Source: Mesoterricola sediminis (GTDB lineage: Bacteria > Acidobacteriota > Holophagae > Holophagales > Holophagaceae). Taken from it: DNA of 64,000 nucleotides. Each line of letters starts with the position of its first letter. Within the stretch, counting starts at the first letter, position 1. The position numbers and the translations under genes were made by a program. Shown here one piece after another: positions 40,136 to 47,586 of the stretch. The notes beneath the pieces were generated by a model that was not told the origin of the DNA, ran no database searches, and worked only from the letters and a program-made list of their open reading frames with translations. The stretch spans positions 2,358,965-2,422,964 of the forward strand of contig NZ_AP027081.1 in assembly GCF_030295425.1 (NCBI RefSeq), in the 5' to 3' direction.

Positions 40136-41509
40136 ATGCCTGTCCGCCAGCGCCCCGCCCGCCCCCTGCCGCCCCCGGGCGTGGACCTGGGGGGCCTCCG
40201 GGCCTGCACCGAGGCGGTGGCGCGGGCGGCCGCCTCCCGGCGATCGGGACCGGAGGATCCGGGGGCCTTCCGGGATTTGCTGGCCCGGCTGGAAGCGGCC
40301 CGGGGCGGCCTGCCCCCCGTGTACCGGCGCGAGGTGGCCGATCCCCTGCGGAGGGCCCTGAGCGCGCGGGGGGGCCGCGCCTTCCAGGCCCTGCTGCGGC
40401 GGGATCCCACCCGGGAGGGCGAGGCCGGGGTGCTCCTGGACCTGGCCCAGGCGATCCTGCAGCGCCGGGAAGCCTACCGGCCCGAAGCCACCGCGGCCCT
40501 GCAGGAGGTGGTGAGCGACCTCTACGACGGCTTCCTCAGCGCGGAGGACCGGCGGGGCGTGAAGCCCCCCGACGCCGGCACCACGCCGCCCCTGGTGAAG
40601 TGGGGCCGGCCGGGTTCGGGGCCCTACACGTGGCCGGTGGACGCGACCCGCGCCTGGGGCGCCCGCGCGGGAGTGGTGAACCTGCCCCCCGCCTACGCGA
40701 CGGGCGGGCTCGTGGCCTGGACGGCCCTGGGCCACGAAACGGGCGGCCACGATATCCTCGCCGCCGACACGGGCCTGGCGGCGGAATTCCAGGCGCGGAC
40801 CGCCGAGGCCCTGGCCCCCCTGGGCCACGGCCTGGCGGATTACTGGGCGGCGCGCATGGACGAGACCGCCTCGGACGTGCTGGGCATCCTCAACATGGGC
40901 CCCCTGGCGGGCCTGGGTCTCCTGGTGCTGCTCCGGGCCCTGAACCTGAACGCCGGGGCGGGCCCGGTGCTGGGCAGCGAGGGACCCGCGGACGATCCCC
41001 ACCCGGCGGACCGCCTCCGGGGCTACCTGGCGGCGGAGACCGTGGCCCTCCTCCCGTTCCGGGGACGGACCGCCTGGTCCCGGTACCTGGCCGCGGAGGC
41101 GGGCCGGGACGGGGGGGACCTGGTGCTGGCCGGGGCCCGGATCCCCCTGGCCGTCGCCCGCCGCTCGGCCCGGGGCATGGCCCACCTCCTCGTCCATCAC
41201 CGGGCCCGGGCCCTGGAGGGGCACGCCCTGGGCGCCATCCAGACCTGGCGGGACGGCGACGAGGCCAAGGTGGCGGCCCTGCGGGAGACCCTCCGGCTGG
41301 GGGGGCTGACGGCGCCGGCGGGGTGCTACGCGGCCCACGCCCTGGCCGCCGGCGTGCTGGAATCCCTGCGCCGGCGGGCAGACCTGGACGGGGTCTTCGG
41401 GCGGACCCTGGCCCTGCTCGCGGCCATGCACGCGGACAACCCCGTCTGGGCCGGCCGGAACCTGCGGCACCGGGGGGACGCCCTCAGGCGGCCTTCGCCC
41501 GGTCGATGA
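40136..41509 (+). CDS. Unrecognised protein with a HETGGHD motif (possible metalloprotein)
   Basis: A 457-residue, mostly helical, Ala/Arg/Leu-rich protein without signal peptide. I do not recognise a named family. Around residue 203 it has WTALGHETGGHDILAAD, an HExxxHD arrangement like a zinc site, and later YWAARMDETASDVLGILNMGP, whose conserved-looking acidic residues could complete a metal site (inference). GGGAG precedes the ATG, and it starts 37 bases after the permease gene, so it may belong to the sugar-transport operon. Its 3' end overlaps the convergent antiporter gene by 26 bases. A role as a metallohydrolase is possible but unproven. Confidence 0.6.
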   Translation: MPVRQRPARPLPPPGVDLGGLRACTEAVARAAASRRSGPEDPGAFRDLLARLEAARGGLPPVYRREVADPLRRALSARGGRAFQALLRRDPTREGEAGVLLDLAQAILQRREAYRPEATAALQEVVSDLYDGFLSAEDRRGVKPPDAGTTPPLVKWGRPGSGPYTWPVDATRAWGARAGVVNLPPAYATGGLVAWTALGHETGGHDILAADTGLAAEFQARTAEALAPLGHGLADYWAARMDETASDVLGILNMGPLAGLGLLVLLRALNLNAGAGPVLGSEGPADDPHPADRLRGYLAAETVALLPFRGRTAWSRYLAAEAGRDGGDLVLAGARIPLAVARRSARGMAHLLVHHRARALEGHALGAIQTWRDGDEAKVAALRETLRLGGLTAPAGCYAAHALAAGVLESLRRRADLDGVFGRTLALLAAMHADNPVWAGRNLRHRGDALRRPSPGR

Positions 41510-42662
41510 ACTTGAAGAGGAACGGATTCAGGGCGATGGACAGGATGGCGCCCGCCAGGACCAGCTGCTGGCCGACAGCCGGCAGGAGGCCCGTGCGCAG
41601 GCCCAGGGCGGCGAGGATGAAGGAGAATTCGCCGATCTGGGACAGGCCCACGGCCACGGTCATGGCCGTCCGCCGGTCCTTGCCCAGGACGCGCACGATG
41701 CCGTAGGCGGCCAGGGCCTTGCCGGCCAGGATGACCGCCGTGGTGAGGACCACGGCGCCGGGACGCCGCACCAGGATGGCCGGGTCGAAAAGCATGCCCA
41801 CGGAAATGAAGAACAGCACCGTGAAGATGTCCTGGAGGGGCTGGATGTCCTGGCGGATCCGCTGGCTGATGGGCAGTCCGTTGATGAGGATGCCCGCCAG
41901 GAAGGCCCCCAGGGCGTAGCTCACCTGGAACCAGGTGGCCGCCAGGAAGGCGAAGCCCACCGACACGGCCACCAGGGCGAGGGTGAACAGCTCCCGGGAA
42001 TCGTGCCGCACGGTCTCGTGGAGGAGCCAGCGGACGCCCTTGGCGCCGGCGAAGGCCATGAGGGCGCCGAGGACCCCCAGCTTCAGGGCCAGGCCCCCCA
42101 CCGCGGCGGCGGCGGCCTTCCAGGGGAAGGCGCCGCCGGAGGTGGACAGGCCGCCCAGGGTGGGCAGGATCAGGAGGACCAGGACGCACACCAGGTCCTC
42201 CACCAGGAGCCAGCCGATGGCCAGGTGGCCCTCGGGGCGGTCCTCCAGCCTGGCCTGGGAGAGGTTGCGCAGGAGGACGACGGTGCTGGCGCAGGACAGG
42301 GACAACCCGAAGATCCACCCCGCCGCCCGGGGCCAGCCCCAGGCGGAGGCCAGCCACACGCCCAGGACGGTGGCCACGGTGAGCTGGAGGACGGCGCCCG
42401 GCACCGCCACCCGCCAGACCCGCCGCAGGTCCTTCAGGGAGAAGTGGAGGCCCACCCCGAACATGAGCAGCATGATGCCGACCTCGGCCAGCTCGGAGGC
42501 CACCTCGCCGTTCGCCACGAACCCCGGGGTGTGGGGTCCGACCGCCATGCCGGCGACCAGATAGGCGAGGATCACCGGCAGGCGGAAGCGGATCACGACC
42601 AGGGCCGCCACGAAGGCGGCGAGGACGCTCAGGGCGAGGGTCGGTATGACGGCATGGCTCAT
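41484..42662 (-). CDS. Monovalent cation:proton antiporter, CPA2 family
   Basis: A 392-residue integral membrane protein with 11-13 hydrophobic segments of the KefB/YbaL-like CPA2 type: LPVILAYLVAGMAVGPH, LAEVGIMLLMFGVGLHFSL, FGLSLSCASTVVLLRNL, WLLVEDLVCVLVLLILP and GLSQIGEFSFILA. It lacks the C-terminal TrkA-N domain of KefB. It probably exchanges Na+ or K+ for protons across the inner membrane. The ATG at 42662 has GGGAG upstream. It is 40 bases downstream of secDF on the same strand. Confidence 0.87.
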   Translation of the reverse strand: MSHAVIPTLALSVLAAFVAALVVIRFRLPVILAYLVAGMAVGPHTPGFVANGEVASELAEVGIMLLMFGVGLHFSLKDLRRVWRVAVPGAVLQLTVATVLGVWLASAWGWPRAAGWIFGLSLSCASTVVLLRNLSQARLEDRPEGHLAIGWLLVEDLVCVLVLLILPTLGGLSTSGGAFPWKAAAAAVGGLALKLGVLGALMAFAGAKGVRWLLHETVRHDSRELFTLALVAVSVGFAFLAATWFQVSYALGAFLAGILINGLPISQRIRQDIQPLQDIFTVLFFISVGMLFDPAILVRRPGAVVLTTAVILAGKALAAYGIVRVLGKDRRTAMTVAVGLSQIGEFSFILAALGLRTGLLPAVGQQLVLAGAILSIALNPFLFKFIDRAKAA

Positions 42663-42702
42663 GGAGCTCCCGGAAAGGGGGTGGGTCGGGGGGACCGGCG
42701 GA

Positions 42703-45498
42703 TCACTCCGCCGCCAGCACTTCACCCCCCTTGCCAAAGGTCCGCTGCCACCAATCTACGACAGGACTGGCGATGTAGATGGAACTGTACGTCCCCGTGA
42801 GCACGCCCACCACCAGCGGGAAGGCCAGGTCCCGGAGGGCCGGGCCGCCCCAGAGCCAGAGGCAGATGCTGACGAAGAGCACGGACAGGGAGGTGAGGAT
42901 CGTTCGGCTGAGTGTCTGGTTGATGGAGGCGTTGATGACCTCCTGGAAGGGGCGCCGGCGGAACTCGGGCCGGTGGAGGTTCTCCCGGATGCGGTCGAAC
43001 ACGACGATGGTGTCGGCCATGGAGTAGCCCATGAGCGTGAGGAAGCTGGCCACCACGGGCACGTTGAACTCGTAGCCCACCAGGGCGAAGAGGGCCAGGG
43101 CCATCAGCATGTCGTGGACCAGGGCGATGATGCCCCCGACGGCGAAGGCCGTCGTGAACCGGAAGATGACGTAGAGCAGGATGGCCCCCATGGCCCAGCC
43201 GACGGCGGCCAGGGTCTTGCGGGCCCACTCGCCGGAGATGGAGGGGGAGAAGCTCTCGTCCTTGAGGATGCCGATGGAGCCGGGGCGGTATTCCCGCTCC
43301 ACGAGGGCCCGCACCTGGGGCGGCAGGGTTCCCGGCAGTTCGCCCATGTCCCGGAAGAGGCCGATGGCCAGCTTCTCCCGGGCCCCGGTGATCCGCCCGG
43401 CGAGGCCCAGGTAGGTCTCCTTGAACGTCTCCGCCGATGGGTCGAGGCCCAGGGGGTTGGCCTGTTCGAAGCGCTCGGCGAGGCTCACGGCGCTCTCCAG
43501 GTTCAGGGGCCTGCGCCCCGCCCCGTCGGCGTCCAGCCCCGTGAGGGCGCGCTTGACGAGGGCCGACTGCTTCAGGCTGTCCCCGGCGGCGCGGTCCGCC
43601 CGGACCTTCACGGCGAACTCCTGCACGCCGGGGGCGCCGCTCTGGTACGAGACGACGGAGGCGTCGGGGAAGCCCGCCTCCGCCAGGGCCCCGCGCACCT
43701 GGCCCGCGTCCACGGGGCGGAGGAAGCGCACCGTCAGGTCCGTCCCGCCCACGAACTGCATGCCGAGCTTCACGTGGGGGTTGTCCACGGTCCGCCAGGG
43801 CCGGACGATGAGCACGCTGGCCGCGACCAGGCCCCAGGAGAGCGCCAGGGCCACCCCCTTGTACCGCATGAAGTCGATGCGGGTCCCCTGGAAGATGTTC
43901 CAGCGGCCGATGCTGAGGGAGGCGGCGCCCGGATGGCGCTCGAGGATCCAGTCGTAGATGAAGCGGCTGATGTAGATGCTGGTGAATAGGGAGGCCGCGA
44001 CGCCCACCGTCAGGGACACCGCGAAGCCCTTGACCGGCCCCGTCCCGAAGATGAAGAGCAGGAGGGCCGCGAAGAGCTGGGTCACGTGGCTGTCCACGAT
44101 GGTCCAGAACACCCGGTCGAAGCCGGCGGAGATCGCCTTGGCCACGGTTCGGCCCAGGGCCAGCTCCTCCCGGATCCGCTCGAAGATGAGGATGTTGGCG
44201 TCCACGGCCATGCCCACCGTCAGGGCGAAGCCGGCGATGCCCGGGAGGGTGATCGTCGCCCGGAAGCTGCCCAGCAGCCCCATCATCACGATGACGTTCA
44301 CCACGAGCGCCACGACGGCGTTCACCCCCGACCAGCGGTACCAGATCACCATGAAGGCGACGATGACGCCGAAGCCCACCAGCGAGGCGCCGACGCCCTG
44401 GCGGATGGAATCGGTCCCCAGGCTGGGGCCCACCACGCGCTCCTCGAGGACCTTCATGCCGGCGCGCAGGGCGCCGCTGCGGAGCTTGAGGGCCAGGTCC
44501 TCGGCCTCGGGCTCGGTGAACTGCCCCGCGATGCGCACGGCATGGCCCACGATCTTCTCGCGGGCGGACAGGACGCTGACGATGCGCTTGTCCAGGACGA
44601 ACGCGAAGAGCCGCCCCTCCTTGGCCGCGATCTCCGTCACCCGGGCGTTGGCCTCGGCCCCCGCCGAATGGAGGGTGAAGTTCACCTCGTGGGCGCCCAC
44701 CTCGGAGGTGGCGCGCCGGGCGTCGGTGATGGCCGTGCCGTCGAACTGGACCTTGGATTCCAGCAGGACCCAGCGGCGCACCGCCGGGGCCGCGCCGCCC
44801 CGGGGGGCGGGGCCGGCCTCGGCCTCCCGGACGGATTCGGGCAGGAGCTCACAGTCCGCGGGCAGGCGCCCGCCGAAGGCCTCCAGGGCCTCCCGCTCGG
44901 AGGCGAAGGTGTTCCGGTCCTTGCCGGCGAGGAGGCGGAGTTCCAAGCGACCGGGGGTCGCCAGGAGGCCCTTGATGCGCTCCTTGTCCGCCTCGGTCAC
45001 GCCCGGCAGCTCCACGATGATGCGGCTGCCCCCGGGCCCGCCGGCGGTGATCTCCGGCTCGACGACGCCGAACTGGTTGATGCGGTTCTCGATGATCTGG
45101 AGGGCGCGCTTGCTGGCGTCCGCCTTGATGGCCTGGATGTGGTCGGCCCGGGGCCGCAGGACCAGGTCGGCCCCCTCCTGGACCGCGGCGTAGCCCCGCA
45201 GCTGGGCCAGGGGCTTGTCCAGGGCGGCCCGTTCGGCGCCGCGCACGCGGAGGGCCCCGTCCTCCAGGGCGACGGAGGCCCCGGGCAGGTTCCGGGCCTC
45301 CAGGGCGTCCCGCAGCAGGTCGCGGGATTCCTCCAGGTCCCGCTGCACGGCTTCGTGGGACTGGATTTCGAGTTCATAGTGGACGCCCCCCTTGAGGTCC
45401 AGGCCCAGGCGGACCTTGTTCAGGGGGATGAAGAAGTGGGCGCAGGCCAGACATATGGCCAGGACCCACGCGAGGCGGGTGAAGGTGGTTCTCGACAC
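42703..45498 (-). CDS. secDF: Protein translocase subunit SecDF (SecD-SecF fusion)
   Basis: A 931-residue fusion of SecD and SecF, the proton-driven accessory that pulls exported proteins to the periplasmic side of SecYEG. The SecD part has GLDLKGGVHYELE, the P1 periplasmic domain, and the TM4-5 region GFALTVGMAVDANILIFERIREEL. The SecF part starts near residue 555 (YKGVALALSWGL...GMQFVGGTDLTVRF) and has the matching GYSMADTIVVFDRIREN. The paired Asp/Arg residues of both halves needed for proton flow are present. The start is a GTG with GGAG upstream. The fused form is known in several phyla. Confidence 0.93.
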   Translation of the reverse strand: MSRTTFTRLAWVLAICLACAHFFIPLNKVRLGLDLKGGVHYELEIQSHEAVQRDLEESRDLLRDALEARNLPGASVALEDGALRVRGAERAALDKPLAQLRGYAAVQEGADLVLRPRADHIQAIKADASKRALQIIENRINQFGVVEPEITAGGPGGSRIIVELPGVTEADKERIKGLLATPGRLELRLLAGKDRNTFASEREALEAFGGRLPADCELLPESVREAEAGPAPRGGAAPAVRRWVLLESKVQFDGTAITDARRATSEVGAHEVNFTLHSAGAEANARVTEIAAKEGRLFAFVLDKRIVSVLSAREKIVGHAVRIAGQFTEPEAEDLALKLRSGALRAGMKVLEERVVGPSLGTDSIRQGVGASLVGFGVIVAFMVIWYRWSGVNAVVALVVNVIVMMGLLGSFRATITLPGIAGFALTVGMAVDANILIFERIREELALGRTVAKAISAGFDRVFWTIVDSHVTQLFAALLLFIFGTGPVKGFAVSLTVGVAASLFTSIYISRFIYDWILERHPGAASLSIGRWNIFQGTRIDFMRYKGVALALSWGLVAASVLIVRPWRTVDNPHVKLGMQFVGGTDLTVRFLRPVDAGQVRGALAEAGFPDASVVSYQSGAPGVQEFAVKVRADRAAGDSLKQSALVKRALTGLDADGAGRRPLNLESAVSLAERFEQANPLGLDPSAETFKETYLGLAGRITGAREKLAIGLFRDMGELPGTLPPQVRALVEREYRPGSIGILKDESFSPSISGEWARKTLAAVGWAMGAILLYVIFRFTTAFAVGGIIALVHDMLMALALFALVGYEFNVPVVASFLTLMGYSMADTIVVFDRIRENLHRPEFRRRPFQEVINASINQTLSRTILTSLSVLFVSICLWLWGGPALRDLAFPLVVGVLTGTYSSIYIASPVVDWWQRTFGKGGEVLAAE

Positions 45499-45561
45499 GA
45501 GGTCTCCAGGGCGAAAGGGTCGCGGGCCGCATCAGCGGCCGATCGGAAAGCTGCCGGCGCT

Positions 45562-45975
45562 TCAGGCGACCGGAGGTCCGACCTTTCCCCCCTGCTCGGG
45601 ACGCAGGCCCTGGGTGACCGGCGGCGCACCCGCCCACCGGTCCGCGGCGCACGGACGCGCCTGGACGGCGCCCGGCAGGACGAAGCGCCATGCGCCCGCC
45701 TGGATGGGATCCGGCGCCGGGGGGCCATCCCCGTCCGGATCCGCGGCCCGGCGGAAGGCGTCCCGCCCCCGCTCCGGCCCCTGGCGCAGGGCCGCGTCCC
45801 GGCCATGGAGGGCGGCCAGGTCAAGGTGCAGGCGGACCGGCCCGTCCGTGGGGGCGGCGCGGTGCGCGAAGGCCGCGGCGGCGACCAGCTCCTGGGCCCG
45901 CCAGCCAGCCATCGGCAGGATCCCCCCGGCGACCAGCGCCAGGGACATCACCAGCCATTGGAGGAGACGCGCCAT
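45562..45975 (-). CDS. Small putative secreted protein upstream of secDF
   Basis: A 137-residue frame starting MARLLQWLVMSLALVAGGILPMAGWRAQ, which reads as a signal peptide or N-terminal anchor; the remainder is Ala/Pro/Arg-rich without recognised domain. It ends 63 bases before the SecDF start on the same strand. The ribosome binding site is weak (G-rich). No family assignment; a spurious frame in GC-rich DNA cannot be excluded. Confidence 0.4.
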   Translation of the reverse strand: MARLLQWLVMSLALVAGGILPMAGWRAQELVAAAAFAHRAAPTDGPVRLHLDLAALHGRDAALRQGPERGRDAFRRAADPDGDGPPAPDPIQAGAWRFVLPGAVQARPCAADRWAGAPPVTQGLRPEQGGKVGPPVA

Positions 45976-46252
45976 CCCCCACGGTAGCGCGGATCGCCCG
46001 GGGGATCCAGCCGCCAGGGCTTGCGCGCCCCCGCCATCCCGGCCACCCTGGAAGCCGAGGAGGATCGGATGACCCAGAGGTGTTGTAGCGGACGCTGAGC
46101 CTGTCCCGCCCAACCCCTGCCGAGGTCGCCCGTGATCCACCCCGCCCTGTCCTGCCCCGCTTCCATCCGCCCGCTCCGGGGGGCCTGTCCGTGTTGTCGG
46201 AACCGCGTCGTCATCGCCCGTTCCCACCCGCGACACCCCTTCGGAGGCCCCC

Positions 46253-46843
46253 TTGGACACCGGCCACGCCCTTGATTCCGCGCCCCGCCCCTGGCTGGCG
46301 CCCCTGGTCTTCCTCGGCCGGGCCCTCGCATCCCCCCGCCGGTTCGGGGCCGTCCTGCCCAGCGGGGAGGAGCTGGCCCGCACCTTGGCCCGCCTAGCCC
46401 GCGGGCAGACCCTCGTGGAGCTGGGCCCGGGCACCGGGAGCGTGACGCGCCACCTCCTGCGGGGGCTGGGCCCCGGGGGGCGCCTCCTGGGCCTGGAGCT
46501 GGACCCGGGCATCGCCGCCCTCCTGCAGCGCCACCTGCCCGACCCGCGCCTCCAGGTCCGCCTCGGGGACGCCGGTGGGCTCGAGGCCCACCTGGAGGCC
46601 CTGGGCTGGGGGCGGGCGGACACCGTGATCTCCGGCCTGCCCCTGCGGAACTTCACGGGCGCGGAGCGGGACCGGATCCTCGCCGCCGCGCGGGCGGCCC
46701 TCGTGCCGGGCGGCCGCTTTGTGGCCTTCCAGTACGGCCTGGGGCTCCTGCCGGAGCTGCGGGCCCACTTCCGCCTGGTGCGGGTGGTGGGGCCCATCCT
46801 GCGGAACGTGCCGCCGGCCTACGTGCTCATCGGGCGGCCCTGA
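46253..46843 (+). CDS. Class I SAM-dependent methyltransferase (phospholipid N-methyltransferase-like)
   Basis: A 196-residue Rossmann methyltransferase. Motif I is LVELGPGTGSVTRHLL, followed by the acidic strand end LLGLELDPG and the motif IV region TVISGLPLRNF. This pattern is shared by PmtA-type phosphatidylethanolamine methyltransferases and rRNA adenine dimethylases; the short length and the start FLGRALASPRRFGAVLPSG favour the PmtA-like group. The start codon is a TTG at 46253 supported by GGAGG five bases upstream. Confidence 0.8.
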   Translation: MDTGHALDSAPRPWLAPLVFLGRALASPRRFGAVLPSGEELARTLARLARGQTLVELGPGTGSVTRHLLRGLGPGGRLLGLELDPGIAALLQRHLPDPRLQVRLGDAGGLEAHLEALGWGRADTVISGLPLRNFTGAERDRILAAARAALVPGGRFVAFQYGLGLLPELRAHFRLVRVVGPILRNVPPAYVLIGRP

Positions 46844-46860
46844 GGGCCCGGGGGCGGCGC

Positions 46861-47586
46861 TCAGGCGGGGCCGGAAAGGAGGTCCCAGGCCTCCGTGAGG
46901 GCCCGCTGCACGGCCTCGAGGGGGGCCTCGGCGCCGCCGTGCAGGGCCTGCCGGACCGCGAAGAGGGGCTCGAAGGCCCCGCCCAGGAGGACCGCCGCGC
47001 GTTCCAGCCGGGCCAGGACGGCGGTCTCCCGCGCCAGGAGCGGGCTGACGTCGATGACGGACAGGTAGGCGGGTCCGCCCTCCAGGGGGCCCGGTCCTTC
47101 CAGGTGGATCCAGCCCGCGCCCCCGGGGTCCAGGTCCAGGCGGCGAACGACGAGGCTGCGGGGGGTTCCGCCCAGGAAATGGCCCGCGAGGAAGGCGGCG
47201 AAGGCAGGACGGTCTTCCGCCCGGAACCTGTGGCTGAGGGGCTGCTCCAGCAGGTCCTCGGGGCCCACGCCCAGGCAGTCGCAGGCAGCCGCATTCGCCT
47301 CGGCCACAGTCCCATCGAAGCGCACCGCGACGACGCCCGCGGGAATGGCCTGGTAGCGCTCCATCTGGCGGGCCAGGAGGACCTCCAGGTCCGCCAGGGC
47401 GCGCCGCAGTTCCTGGCCCTGCATGGCCAGCTCCTCCTGGTGGAGCCGCAGCTCGTGGCCGGTCCAGCGGGGATCCTCGGTCCCCGCCGGGGCGGGGTCC
47501 CCGGCGTCCGTGAGCCGCTCCTCGGCGAGCCCCCTCAGCAGGGGAAGGTCTCCGCCCGTGCGCAGGGCGACGCGGGGCTCAGTCAT
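46861..47586 (-). CDS. PAS-domain protein coupled to the CheB-CheR fusion
   Basis: A 241-residue cytoplasmic protein. A coiled-coil-like segment (HELRLHQEELAMQGQELRRALADLEVLLARQ, residues 44-75) leads into a PAS domain (IPAGVVAVRFDGTVAEANAAACDCLGV..., about 80-185) and a helical tail. No kinase or output domain is present. The ATG overlaps the stop of the CheB-CheR gene by eight bases, so the two are translationally coupled and probably interact. Confidence 0.75.
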   Translation of the reverse strand: MTEPRVALRTGGDLPLLRGLAEERLTDAGDPAPAGTEDPRWTGHELRLHQEELAMQGQELRRALADLEVLLARQMERYQAIPAGVVAVRFDGTVAEANAAACDCLGVGPEDLLEQPLSHRFRAEDRPAFAAFLAGHFLGGTPRSLVVRRLDLDPGGAGWIHLEGPGPLEGGPAYLSVIDVSPLLARETAVLARLERAAVLLGGAFEPLFAVRQALHGGAEAPLEAVQRALTEAWDLLSGPA

